A stretch of 14,058 bases of DNA from CAYMCJ01 sp964388985 (GCA_964388985.1 CAYMCJ010000028.1:1-14058); one strand, 5' to 3'; positions 1 to 7,630 are shown, counted from the first letter of the stretch. The notes: generated by a model from the sequence alone, not told the origin. Numbers and translations are program-made.

Positions 1-728
1 TTCGGTTTATAATCCATGCCGTCAAGTATACCCAAAAGCATAACGATTGATTTTAAGCCGCATTCACCGGCCTCATTAATCATCTTTTCGCTCATATTTA
101 AAATCTTGTCAATTTTTTTGTCTTTCAAATAACTGATTATTTTTTTATCAAATTTAGCCCCTTGAGGGGAATAGCCGCCCGGAGACTCTTTTGACAGGCG
201 ATGGGATAAATCGCCCGAAGCGATTATGCCAAAACGATTTTTATCAATAAGCAATTCCGCTTTTAATAATTGCCCGAATTTAAAATGCGCCTCCAGGTCA
301 AGGCCGGAATAATAAAGCGGGATAATTTTTATATTTTTAAAATTTTTCGTCAGCAAATACAAAGGCACGCCGCAACCGTAATCAATGTTTTTTTCACTCA
401 TTAATTGCAACGGCGCTTTGGTTTCCAATTTTTCTCTTATTTTATATACCAACCCGGTATCTCCATTAAGGCTGACTTTAGTGGAAAAATCGCCAAATTC
501 TTCAAAATTAACAATAAAATCAGGGTTAATATTCATGGTAAACGCATTTGTCTGGATATAACCATGCGGAGAAATAATAATTATTGTTTCCGCTTTACTC
601 GCATATAAATTTTCCTCTATTTTCCGATATGATTCTTTTGTCTTTTTTAATAAAGCTGAATTTTCTTTGCCGATTGATTCAATTAAAATAGCGGAATGAG
701 GCGCAATAGCGGAAAAAACTATAGACAT
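1..728 (-). CDS. LigB/Memo-superfamily (class III extradiol dioxygenase-like) protein, AmmeMemoRadiSam-associated, C-terminus cut by the window edge
   Basis: The frame is open from an ATG at 728 to the left edge, giving 242 residues with no stop, so it is partial. It begins MSIVFSAIAPHSAIL. The residues used as metal ligands and active site in class III extradiol dioxygenases are present: H11 in IAPH, H55 in ISPHG, H176 in GDLSH and E222 in AGECG. A DYGCGVPL segment (about 116-123) and GGYSPQGAKFD (184-194) are also typical of the family. Proteins of this family in anaerobes and CPR bacteria are often encoded with, or fused to, an AMMECR1 domain, which would lie beyond the edge. The radical SAM partner amrS is about 6 kb away in this window. 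The biochemical role of the AmmeMemoRadiSam set is not settled. There is no Shine-Dalgarno site before the ATG. The gene lies 48 nt after the upstream secreted protein and may be cotranscribed with it. Confidence 0.82.
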   Translation of the reverse strand, partial: MSIVFSAIAPHSAILIESIGKENSALLKKTKESYRKIEENLYASKAETIIIISPHGYIQTNAFTMNINPDFIVNFEEFGDFSTKVSLNGDTGLVYKIREKLETKAPLQLMSEKNIDYGCGVPLYLLTKNFKNIKIIPLYYSGLDLEAHFKFGQLLKAELLIDKNRFGIIASGDLSHRLSKESPGGYSPQGAKFDKKIISYLKDKKIDKILNMSEKMINEAGECGLKSIVMLLGILDGMDYKP

Positions 729-776
729 ATTATAATTTATTATTTATAATTTATAATTTTCAATTTATAATATTAC

Positions 777-2162
777 CTACTCATTGATATTTACTACCGG
801 TTCGCCCAAATTGTATAAATATAATACCTTAGATGAAACCGTAATAATATTTTCCCATTTATAACCCAAATCTTCAAAATCTTTTCCTGATATAAAAGGT
901 TTTTTGCTTCCTTGGGAAATTAAATATACGGCCGGTGAATTAGGGGACTTGACTAATTCGCCGTCTTCAAATAATACCGGGGAAATTGTTCCATAACTAT
1001 CCAGCTCATCGGGTGAAACCGGAATTATTTTTTTATACTTGAACTTTGTCTTTAAAAATATACCGTCCCAGATAGGCGCTTTGGTGCCTTCCATAACCCA
1101 ATAAACTCCGCCGGTTTGGTTGTTTTGCAACAAAGCGCCGGTAGGATAAGTTGAGGTAGCGGTTATGGGCAAACCGTCGGCATAAGAATTAATATCTTCC
1201 CAGCTGGCGTCCATCACTTCTTCCGGATTGTAGCCGATTTTTCTGAAAGCCTCGCTATCGGAGAAACCGCGCTTTTTATCGTCAACTAATAAAAAAATCG
1301 TGCCGCCAGGGGAGCGGACCAAGGAATAATTCGGGAACTTAATCGGCGCTCCGATTTCGTATTTATCCAAATCCGCTTTATTTACTATTATTATTTTATT
1401 TTCATCAAAACGGGAAGTTAAGGCGCCCCTGGTATGAAACGGGCGTTTCTTTCCATTCTGAATAAGCCAGACGCCGGCTTCTCCTTCCGCCTGGAGCAAA
1501 GCGCCGTCAGTATAAGTCCTGGTAAAATATCTCTGCCAAATATTATAAAAATTATAATTGCCGTTATAAACATGGGGGGTATAGTTATAAAGGGCGGCCG
1601 TAGCTTTATTGGCCGGAGTCACAACTACGACTTCTCTTTCAATAGTGGAATAAGGGTTTGTAAAAATATAGGCTTCCCCCTGCTTATAGGTATAAAGATA
1701 AGGATTATCCATATAATCCCTGAATTGAAGAGAAGCGCTGTTAATTTGTTTCCAAAATCCCTGCCATCTGGGATTACAACTATCGCCGTCAGGGCAGCCG
1801 TAACCGGCCGCCCAGTCCAGCTGGCTTTGCCGGGGAGAGGTGTCTTCAATTAAACTTTGCTCTTTTTGCAATAAAACCAGTAAAAATTTAGGGTTAACTT
1901 TATTGGTTACAGCCCGGTCATAAATAACTTCCGCCGCGGTCATAATATTACCCTCGGGGTCGGCGCAGGAATAAGTTGCTAAATATCCGTTTTTTGCCGC
2001 TAAAAAATTCTCAATTGACTTTAAATCCATTGAAGTATAATCTAAAATTTCAAAATCACTGATTATATAATTTGGATTAAAATTACCTTCGGCAAAACAA
2101 ACAACCGGCGCAAAAAAAATAAAAAATAATAATAAAATAGCGGGAATTTTATATTTTTCCAT
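777..2162 (-). CDS. Secreted lysozyme/lytic-transglycosylase-like protein with four C-terminal beta repeats
   Basis: This 461-residue protein starts with a signal peptide (charged MEKYK, hydrophobic core about 6-20, likely cleavage near CFAEG, 22-26). Residues about 45-215 resemble a lysozyme-like domain common in secreted proteins of Actinobacteria and CPR bacteria: VNPKFLLVLLQKEQSLI (89-105) with a candidate catalytic E101, then AAGYGCPDG (118-126), and a tail ALYNYTPHVYNGNYNF...WQRYF typical of that family. Residues 219-457 form four repeats of about 55 residues (roughly 219-274, 280-334, 342-396, 401-457). Each has the pattern G-x-L-(V/L), then a strand such as VWLIQNGKKRPF or VYLISQGSKKPF, then a strand-turn ending in (L)xxY. 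The likely role is peptidoglycan cleavage or surface binding outside the cell; the activity is inferred. There is no Shine-Dalgarno site at the ATG. Confidence 0.8.
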   Translation of the reverse strand: MEKYKIPAILLLFFIFFAPVVCFAEGNFNPNYIISDFEILDYTSMDLKSIENFLAAKNGYLATYSCADPEGNIMTAAEVIYDRAVTNKVNPKFLLVLLQKEQSLIEDTSPRQSQLDWAAGYGCPDGDSCNPRWQGFWKQINSASLQFRDYMDNPYLYTYKQGEAYIFTNPYSTIEREVVVVTPANKATAALYNYTPHVYNGNYNFYNIWQRYFTRTYTDGALLQAEGEAGVWLIQNGKKRPFHTRGALTSRFDENKIIIVNKADLDKYEIGAPIKFPNYSLVRSPGGTIFLLVDDKKRGFSDSEAFRKIGYNPEEVMDASWEDINSYADGLPITATSTYPTGALLQNNQTGGVYWVMEGTKAPIWDGIFLKTKFKYKKIIPVSPDELDSYGTISPVLFEDGELVKSPNSPAVYLISQGSKKPFISGKDFEDLGYKWENIITVSSKVLYLYNLGEPVVNINE

Positions 2163-2378
2163 AATAAATTATTACAATAAATTACAATAAATTACCATTA
2201 ATTACACCCCCAAAAAATAACTTATGGTAATTTGTGGTAAATTATTGTAAAAGTTATTTATATATTATACTTATATTATAATATACGAATAGAATTAAAA
2301 CAAATTACATACAGTAAATATAGATTCTTTAAAAATATTGCGAATAGTTTTATTTTATTCGCTTTTTCGTTGTTTCTA

Positions 2379-2479
2379 GAAATAAGAATAAAAAGAAAAA
2401 TAAGAGAAATAAGAAATGGTTTAAAAAACCGTATCGGATAATTCTTATTTTTTTTCTTGTTCTTATTTTTCTTATTTTA
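2379..2479. repeat. Long imperfect inverted repeat, purine-rich left arm and pyrimidine-rich right arm
   Basis: The left arm (about 2379-2413) is built of AAATAAGAA-type words and the right arm (about 2442-2479) of their complements TTCTTATTT. Between them sits the short palindrome GGTTTAAAAAACC (2418-2430). The arms could pair over about 35 positions with mismatches. Low complexity makes chance pairing possible. It lies immediately outside the MITE. Confidence 0.4.
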
Positions 2480-2486
2480 CCTAAAT

Positions 2487-2647
2487 GGGGCTGTCGCCGA
2501 ATACCGTATTTGTCCTAAATTCTCAAATTTCGGTAAATTTTTCTAAAATTTTTTTCGCTAATATTTAATATTCCCTCAAAAAATTTTAAAAAAATTTCCT
2601 CAAAATTATGAAAATTTATGTTCAAAAGAGCATTCGGCGACAGCCCC
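2487..2647. mobile_element. MITE-like non-autonomous element, 161 bp, 16-bp terminal inverted repeats, 5-bp TSD
   Basis: The left end GGGGCTGTCGCCGAAT (2487-2502) and right end ATTCGGCGACAGCCCC (2632-2647) are perfect reverse complements. The element is flanked on both sides by TAAAT (2482-2486 and 2648-2652), a 5-bp target duplication. The interior is AT-rich with no ORF. Interior arms also pair: AAATTTTTCTAAAATTTTTT (about 2533-2552) with a near-complement at about 2578-2597. The whole element could therefore fold as one long hairpin. No transposase is present, so mobilisation would be in trans. I do not recognise the transposase family from the ends. Confidence 0.85.
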
Positions 2648-2652
2648 TAAAT

Positions 2653-2690
2653 AAAAAAGCTCCAAATTTAAAAAACTTAAAGCTCTTCTT
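2653..2690 (-). terminator. Probable rho-independent terminator of clpB
   Basis: On the minus strand, AGAGCTTTAAG can pair, with several G-T wobbles, to the segment ending TTTGGAGCT, and the next bases are a run of six T. It lies 39-76 nt beyond the clpB stop codon and just before the MITE. The stem is AT- and wobble-rich, so it is only moderately convincing. Confidence 0.5.
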
Positions 2691-2728
2691 ATATTTAAAC
2701 TAACCAACTAATTACCTAAGTACCTAAA

Positions 2729-5374
2729 CTATTTTACTCTCATTTCTATGTTATTTTTTACGCCCAAATCAATCAATACTTTATCGCCTTCTTTGACTTT
2801 GCCCTCAATGATATCAAGCGCCAATTCGTCAAGGATTATATTCTGAATAATCCGTTTCAACGGCCGGGCGCCAAAAGTAATGTCATAACCTTTTTCCGCC
2901 AGCATCTTTTTTACCTTAAGGCTTACATTCAGGCTAATTTCCTTATTCTTTAATCTTTTTTCAACTTTGTCTAATTCAAGGTCAACTATTTTTGCTAAAA
3001 CAGATTTACTCAAACTTTTAAACAAAACTATTTCATCAATCCGATTTAAAAATTCAAGCTTAAAATGCTCTTTTAATATATTATCAATTTTTTCTTTCAT
3101 TTCCTGCTCGCGCATTTTTTGCGCTTGTTTTTCATCACTACCATCATTAAAACCGATTGAGTATTGCCGGATAACTTCATTTCCCAAATTTGAGGTCATG
3201 ATAATAATGGTATTTTTAAAATTTACCGCCCTGCCTTTTGAATCAGTTAAACGGCCGTCATCCAAAATCTGCAATAAAATATTAAATACTTCGGGATTGG
3301 CTTTTTCTATTTCATCAAACAATATTACGCTATAAGGACGACGACGAATTTTTTCGGTGAGTTGCCCGCCCTCGTCATGTCCGACATATCCGGGCGGGGA
3401 ACCGATAATTTTAGCAACCGAATGCCTTTCCATAAATTCACTCATATCAAGACGGATTAAAGCATTTTCATCGTTAAACATAAATTCGGCCAGAGCTTTG
3501 CCTAATTCCGTCTTGCCGACGCCGGTCGGACCGACAAATAAAAACGAACCGATTGGTTTTTGCTCTTCGCTGATACCGGCCCGGCTCCGTCTGATAGCGT
3601 TAGCTACGGCTTTAATCGCTTCGTCCTGGCCAACCACCCGCTTTTTTAATTCTTCTTCCGCCTTGCTTAATTTTTTTATTTCATTCTCAAGCATTTTAAA
3701 AACAGGTATACCGGTCCACCTTGAAACCACTTTGGCAATATCTTCTTCATCTACTTCTTCTTTTAAAATTCGGTGGCCTTTTTTTTGAATTTTTGTCAAC
3801 TCAGCTTCCTGCTTCTTAACCTCTTTTTCAAGTTTAGGAATTTTATCGTAACGGATTTCAGCCACCTTGGTTAAATCATCTCCTTTTCTTTCAATAATTT
3901 CAGCCTGAGCCTTGGATTCTTCTATTCCTTTTTTCGCTTGTCTAATCTTGGAAATAATATTTTTCTCATTATTCCAATGCAATTCAAGCTGATTTGATTT
4001 TTCTTTAAACTGAGCCAATTTTTTATTTATTTCTCTTAATTTAGCTGTATCTTTTTTGTCTTTTTGGGAGCTGGCAGCAAGGCCGGCTTTGGCGATTTCT
4101 AAACGTTTTATTTCCCGCTTAAGCCTGTCCAACTCTTCCGGCATAGAATCTATCTCCATCCTTAAAGAAGAAGTGGCTTCGTCAATTAAATCTACGGCTT
4201 TGTCGGGCAAGAAACGATCGGTAATATAGCGGGCTGATAATTTTGCCGCCGAAATCAAAGCATCATCGGTAATTCTAACACCATGGTGAACTTCATATTT
4301 TTCTTTTATGCCTCTCAATATCGCTATTGTATCTTCAATATTTGGCTCATTTACATAAATTGGCTGAAATCTTCTTTCCAAAGCGGCGTCGCGCTCAATA
4401 TATTTTTGGTATTCTTTGGTAGTGGTGGCGCCGATAGTTTTTATCTCGCCGCGGGCCAAAGCCGGTTTTAACATATTTGACGCATCCATAGAGCCTTCCG
4501 AAGCTCCGGTTCCGACTAAAGTATGAAGTTCGTCAATAAATAAGATAATCCGCCCTTCCTGTGTTTTAACTTCTTTTATTACAGCTTTCAGGCGGTCTTC
4601 AAATTCACCCCTGAATTTAGCGCCAGCCACTAAAGCGCCTAAGTCTAAGTTGACAATTTCTTTGTTTTTCAACATGTCCGGCACATCGCCGCTGACAATT
4701 CTTTGCGCTAATCCTTCCACTATGGCGGTTTTACCGGTCCCGGCCTCGCCAATCAGGACCGGGTTATTTTTTGTTCGTCGCAGAAGCACCTGCATAATTC
4801 TTCTTATCTCGGAGTCCCGGCCAATAACCGGGTCTAATTTTTCTTTTTTAGCCAAATCGGTTAAATTAACCGTATATTTTTCCAATATTTTATATTTTGT
4901 TTCCGGGGACGGGTCGGTAACATTATGAGAACCGCGCAACTCTAATAAAATTTTCAAAATGCCATCATATTCAACCCCAAAATTTATTAATATTGTCTGC
5001 GCTTTTGACTTTATGCCTATTAGAGCCAGGAGTATGTGCTCGGTTGAAACATATTCATCTCCCATTTTGTCAGCTTCCTTTTTGGCCCTTTCCAAAACCA
5101 TAGCCACTTCGGCCGTCCCTTGCACCGTGCCCATATTCGATGGGGAGTCGGTATTTATTTTTGGTAATTTCTCAATCTCGGCAAAAGTTTCAATCTCGGC
5201 CTTATCCGGGTCAATATTCATTTTTTCCAGCACAGGCCTAATCAAGCTGTCCTTCTGCTGAAGCAAGGCGACTAATACGTGCAGGGCCTCAATATATTGC
5301 TGGCCGTAATCCTGAGCAACAATCTGGGCGTTGATTATCGCTTCCTGAGACTTATTGGTAAATTTATTAAACAT
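2729..5374 (-). CDS. clpB: ClpB/Hsp104-type AAA+ disaggregase
   Basis: This 881-residue protein (family usually about 850-880) matches ClpB across its length. Two Clp N-terminal repeats occupy about 1-145. NBD1 has Walker A GEAGTGKT (209-216), pore segment AKFRGEFE (252-259; F254 where Tyr is usual), Walker B ILFIDE (277-282) and arginine finger ERR (333-335). A long coiled-coil middle domain spans about 405-535. NBD2 has Walker A GPTGVGKT (615-622), pore motif GYVG (662-665), Walker B VILFDE (683-688), FLNRID (775-780) and sensor-2 GARP (835-838). The middle domain and lack of an obvious ClpP-docking IGL/F loop mark it as a disaggregase working with DnaK rather than a protease subunit. The promoter and CIRCE element upstream predict HrcA control and heat induction. 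There is no Shine-Dalgarno site before the ATG; the start fits the conserved N-terminus. Confidence 0.97.
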   Translation of the reverse strand: MFNKFTNKSQEAIINAQIVAQDYGQQYIEALHVLVALLQQKDSLIRPVLEKMNIDPDKAEIETFAEIEKLPKINTDSPSNMGTVQGTAEVAMVLERAKKEADKMGDEYVSTEHILLALIGIKSKAQTILINFGVEYDGILKILLELRGSHNVTDPSPETKYKILEKYTVNLTDLAKKEKLDPVIGRDSEIRRIMQVLLRRTKNNPVLIGEAGTGKTAIVEGLAQRIVSGDVPDMLKNKEIVNLDLGALVAGAKFRGEFEDRLKAVIKEVKTQEGRIILFIDELHTLVGTGASEGSMDASNMLKPALARGEIKTIGATTTKEYQKYIERDAALERRFQPIYVNEPNIEDTIAILRGIKEKYEVHHGVRITDDALISAAKLSARYITDRFLPDKAVDLIDEATSSLRMEIDSMPEELDRLKREIKRLEIAKAGLAASSQKDKKDTAKLREINKKLAQFKEKSNQLELHWNNEKNIISKIRQAKKGIEESKAQAEIIERKGDDLTKVAEIRYDKIPKLEKEVKKQEAELTKIQKKGHRILKEEVDEEDIAKVVSRWTGIPVFKMLENEIKKLSKAEEELKKRVVGQDEAIKAVANAIRRSRAGISEEQKPIGSFLFVGPTGVGKTELGKALAEFMFNDENALIRLDMSEFMERHSVAKIIGSPPGYVGHDEGGQLTEKIRRRPYSVILFDEIEKANPEVFNILLQILDDGRLTDSKGRAVNFKNTIIIMTSNLGNEVIRQYSIGFNDGSDEKQAQKMREQEMKEKIDNILKEHFKLEFLNRIDEIVLFKSLSKSVLAKIVDLELDKVEKRLKNKEISLNVSLKVKKMLAEKGYDITFGARPLKRIIQNIILDELALDIIEGKVKEGDKVLIDLGVKNNIEMRVK

Positions 5375-5413
5375 ATTTTAAGTAATTAGTAAATAGTAAC
5401 TAGTAATTCGTGG

Positions 5414-5440
5414 TTAGCACTCCTATCTTTAGAGTGCTAA
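5414..5440. promoter_or_regulatory. Perfect CIRCE operator (HrcA binding site)
   Basis: TTAGCACTC (5414-5422), a 9-bp spacer, and GAGTGCTAA (5432-5440) match the CIRCE consensus exactly. It begins 5 bp past the clpB -10 box and covers the predicted start of transcription, so HrcA bound there would block initiation. hrcA itself is not in the window. Confidence 0.95.
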
Positions 5441-5444
5441 TTTT

Positions 5445-5473
5445 AATATAATATATTAAAAAATATATGTCAA
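5445..5473 (-). promoter_or_regulatory. clpB promoter, sigma70-type
   Basis: Read on the minus strand: TTGACA (5468-5473), a 17-bp spacer, TATATT (5445-5450). Initiation is predicted near 5438, giving a leader of about 64 nt that carries the CIRCE element. The AT-rich words TAATTAGTAAATAGTAACTAG follow in the leader (about 5381-5404). Confidence 0.85.
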
Positions 5474-5520
5474 GCTTGATTAAAAAATAAATCTATGGTT
5501 AAATAAAATAAATTTGTACC

Positions 5521-5550
5521 TTACAAACAACTGAATAATTTAACTATATA
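5521..5550 (+). promoter_or_regulatory. Possible promoter of the tandem membrane-protein pair
   Basis: TTACAA (5521-5526), an 18-bp spacer and TATATA (5545-5550) would start transcription near 5557, about 29 nt before the first ATG. The region is very AT-rich, so such matches are cheap. Confidence 0.35.
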
Positions 5551-5585
5551 AATTGTTAATTTTAGTATAAATAGGAGGGGAAAAA

Positions 5586-6011
5586 ATGAATAACAAGACA
5601 CAAGAAATAGACGAAATTCAGGAAATAAAAATGTTCTTACTCTGGTTATTGTGGCTTGCGGTTTCGGCAACTATTTGCCTTTGCTTTGTATTTTTGATAT
5701 TTATTTTCGGATTGTTTAATTTTATTCTGTTTATATATTATTCTGCTACACTATCTTTAATTATATATGCCATCAGTAAACTAAAAAAACATAAAATTGA
5801 TAAGCTTAAATTTATTGCATTTTTATATTTTATGTTATTTTATTCAACAGATTTAAGCATACTTTACCTTGCCGACGATAAATGTTTTTCCCAATTCCAA
5901 ACTTTCTGCAGAATAAATTATTTGGCAATTATATTAGGTTATGTTGTTTACAAAATCGTCAATTTTATGGCTTGGCTGGGCAATAAGGAAAACAACGGCC
6001 ATGTAACCTGA
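5586..6011 (+). CDS. Small membrane protein, paralogue of the next gene; unknown function
   Basis: This 141-residue protein has about four hydrophobic segments (roughly 17-41, 43-64, 75-97, 109-130) and a short charged N-terminus. I do not recognise a family. Residues 43-128 align with 36-122 of the downstream protein with about one gap. Shared positions include the LFNF start, a basic loop followed by K-F, and the closing pattern FC-x-INY-x(5)-GY-x-(V/I)-YKI-x-x-FM. This points to local duplication followed by strong divergence. The start is fixed by the Shine-Dalgarno site AGGAGGGG (5573-5580), six bases before the ATG. The next gene begins 17 nt after the stop. The gene is divergent from clpB. 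Function unknown; membrane location is inferred from hydrophobicity. Confidence 0.8.
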   Translation: MNNKTQEIDEIQEIKMFLLWLLWLAVSATICLCFVFLIFIFGLFNFILFIYYSATLSLIIYAISKLKKHKIDKLKFIAFLYFMLFYSTDLSILYLADDKCFSQFQTFCRINYLAIILGYVVYKIVNFMAWLGNKENNGHVT

Positions 6012-6027
6012 AAGGGAGGGGAGAAAA

Positions 6028-6426
6028 ATGGGTAATGTAATATTAACAAAAACAGACAAAATAAAAATCCTCTGGTATTACTTTAAACAATATATAGTCT
6101 TGTCTCTTATTATTCTCTATGGTATATTTTTGTTGTTTAATTTCTATCCAAAAATTTTTCTGGCAGTATGCTACCTAGCCTCAAGCACAGGAATCATATT
6201 GGCGGTCAAAGCATTTAAAAACCGCGAAATCAACCTGTTTAAATTCTTGTTATTTTGTTATTTCGCGCTGTGTTTAGCAACAAGAATGCATATATTTATA
6301 ATTGACGGAAATAAAAATCTGGAAAATTTTTGTGCTATAAACTATTGGCTAATTGGAACGGGTTATCTTATCTACAAAATAATTGATTTCATGTTTGGGA
6401 AAGATGACCTGAATTTTAACCTATAA
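6028..6426 (+). CDS. Small membrane protein, paralogue of the preceding gene; unknown function
   Basis: This 132-residue protein has about four hydrophobic segments (roughly 20-38, 42-62, 70-92, 103-122). Its last two thirds align with the preceding gene, most clearly at FCAINYWLIGTGYLIYKIIDFM (101-122). It has its own strong Shine-Dalgarno site, GGGAGGGGAG (6014-6023), and the two genes are clearly one transcription unit, ending in the terminator directly after the stop. The N-terminal 30 residues do not match the partner. No known domain is visible; a role as a hetero-oligomeric membrane pair is only a guess. Confidence 0.8.
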   Translation: MGNVILTKTDKIKILWYYFKQYIVLSLIILYGIFLLFNFYPKIFLAVCYLASSTGIILAVKAFKNREINLFKFLLFCYFALCLATRMHIFIIDGNKNLENFCAINYWLIGTGYLIYKIIDFMFGKDDLNFNL

Positions 6427-6457
6427 CCGTTGTTTAATCCAAAACAACGGTTTTTTT
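6427..6457 (+). terminator. Rho-independent terminator of the membrane-protein pair
   Basis: CCGTTGTTT (6427-6435), a short loop, AAACAACGG (6442-6450), then seven T. It starts directly after the stop codon. The T run overlaps the last bases of amrS on the other strand, so convergent transcription of amrS also ends here, although its own U-tract is poor. Confidence 0.93.
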
Positions 6458-7472
6458 ATTCTGTAATATCTAAATTTTTGTCACAACTGGCGCAATGGCC
6501 GTTATTATCCAGACGTTTAACATGATAACCGAACCGGCGAATCGCCAACTCGCCGCATTTGGGACAATAAGTGTTTTCCTTTTGGTCGCCGGGCATATTA
6601 CCGGTATATATATATTTAAGCCCGGCTTGTTTACCGATTTCATAAGCCGTATATATAATATCATCTCCTGTTTCCGGCAAATTTTTTAATTTCCAGGAAA
6701 TATCAGGTGAGAATTTGGAAATATGCCAGGGCGTATCACTCTCCAACTCATTAAAAATAAAATCAGCTATTTTTTCCAATACGGTTATATCGCTATTTAA
6801 CGAAGGAATTATTAAAGTGGTTACCTCCAAATGAATTTGTTCTTGTTTAATTTTTATCAGATTATCCAGCGCCGGTTTTAGACGCGCGTTACAGTTATTA
6901 ACATAAAAATCTTCCTCTATTGATTTTAAGTCAATGTTTATAGCGTCAAGGTAGGGGAGAATAGCCTCCAAACAATCATTTGACATAAAGCCGTTTGAAA
7001 CCCAAATATTTTTTAACTTATGCTTACGAGCCAATTTCATTATATCCAGAGCATATTCCGTAAAAATTGTTGGCTCGTTATAGGTGTATGATATGGATTT
7101 GCAGTCATTGCCTATGGCCTCCTCTATAATTTTCTCCGGCCGGCTCATAGGCAATTCCTGAATTTTATTGGCGATATTTTTTGTCTGGCTAATATCCCAA
7201 TTTTGGCAATTAAGACAGGCAAAATTACAACCATAGGTTCCAAGGGAATAGGTCAGCGAGCCGGGAAGAAAATGAAATAACGGCTTTTTTTCAACCGGGT
7301 CAATGTTTTGCGCCACCGGATAACCATATACCAAAGAATATAATCTTCCGGATAAATTTTTGCGCGCCCGGCAAATTCCCAATTGGTTATTAGGGATATT
7401 GCAAAAATGATTGCATAACCGGCATTGGACAAGGTTGTTATTAAATTTTTTATAAAATCCAGCTTCAAACAT
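6456..7472 (-). CDS. amrS: AmmeMemoRadiSam system radical SAM enzyme
   Basis: This 338-residue protein is full length for AmrS (PflA-related radical SAM). The cluster motif is C82-x3-C86-x2-C89 in YGCNFACLNCQNW. An N-terminal cysteine set C17, C20, C24, C34 (CRLCNHFC...GICRAR) and a C-terminal set C303, C306, C327, C330 look like extra metal-binding sites. ISYTYNEPTIFTEYALD (127-143), WVSNGFMS (157-164) and INIDLKS (178-184) are typical family segments. Such proteins use SAM and a 4Fe-4S cluster; the substrate of this set is unknown. The start MFEAGFYKKF fits the family N-terminus. There is no Shine-Dalgarno site: the ATG is directly preceded by a 16-bp palindrome and then a dispersed repeat. 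The LigB/Memo-like partner lies at the left edge of the window, not adjacent. Confidence 0.93.
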   Translation of the reverse strand: MFEAGFYKKFNNNLVQCRLCNHFCNIPNNQLGICRARKNLSGRLYSLVYGYPVAQNIDPVEKKPLFHFLPGSLTYSLGTYGCNFACLNCQNWDISQTKNIANKIQELPMSRPEKIIEEAIGNDCKSISYTYNEPTIFTEYALDIMKLARKHKLKNIWVSNGFMSNDCLEAILPYLDAINIDLKSIEEDFYVNNCNARLKPALDNLIKIKQEQIHLEVTTLIIPSLNSDITVLEKIADFIFNELESDTPWHISKFSPDISWKLKNLPETGDDIIYTAYEIGKQAGLKYIYTGNMPGDQKENTYCPKCGELAIRRFGYHVKRLDNNGHCASCDKNLDITE

Positions 7473-7592
7473 ATGACATTTATGTCATCCTGAATCCGCT
7501 TTAGCGGATGAAGGATCCCGCCATGTTATGGTTAACGATTTTAAGACCTCCGCCATTCAACCCCGGGATTCTTCGCTACGCTCAGAATGACA
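7473..7592. repeat. Dispersed palindromic repeat abutting the amrS start codon
   Basis: The left end TGTCATCCTGA...GAAGGATCCC (7483-7519) and right end, read on the other strand as TGTCATTCTGAGCG...GAAGAATCCCGG, form inverted termini about 110 bp apart. The left end also contains its own hairpin ATCCGC-TTTA-GCGGAT (7494-7509). Just outside lies a perfect palindrome ATGACAT-TT-ATGTCAT (7473-7488). Words of the type TGTCATTCTGAGCG...AAGAATCC occur as intergenic repeats in many unrelated bacterial genomes. No ORF inside. Confidence 0.75.
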
Positions 7593-7630
7593 ATAAGGAT
7601 TATATTATAAATTTAGCAAAAATTTTAAAA

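Larger units (their letters stand above)
2163..2728. other. 566-bp intergenic region with repeats, hairpins and a MITE; no gene seen
   Basis: No supported coding frame. From left to right it holds AT-rich repeats TTACAATAAATTACAAT (2172-2188) that form an imperfect inverted repeat with about 2222-2252, in the likely leader of the minus-strand secreted protein. A TATAAT hexamer reads on the minus strand at 2264-2269, without a good -35. A 7-bp hairpin GCGAATA/TATTCGC lies at 2340-2362. A purine-rich/pyrimidine-rich imperfect inverted repeat spans 2379-2479. The MITE-like element is at 2487-2647 and a probable clpB terminator at 2653-2690. Confidence 0.6.

Noticed and set aside
1434..1853. Plus-strand frame of 139 codons opposite the secreted lysozyme-like gene
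   Set aside because: It lies entirely within a well-supported minus-strand gene and shows no domain or ribosome site.
2487..2647. Riboswitch or other structured regulatory RNA
   Set aside because: The perfect terminal repeats flanked by an exact 5-bp duplication fit a transposed element much better, and it lies downstream of clpB rather than before a gene.
7473..7592. CRISPR-like or tRNA-like structure
   Set aside because: Only one inverted-repeat unit is present, with no regularly spaced repeats and no tRNA cloverleaf or conserved loop sequences.
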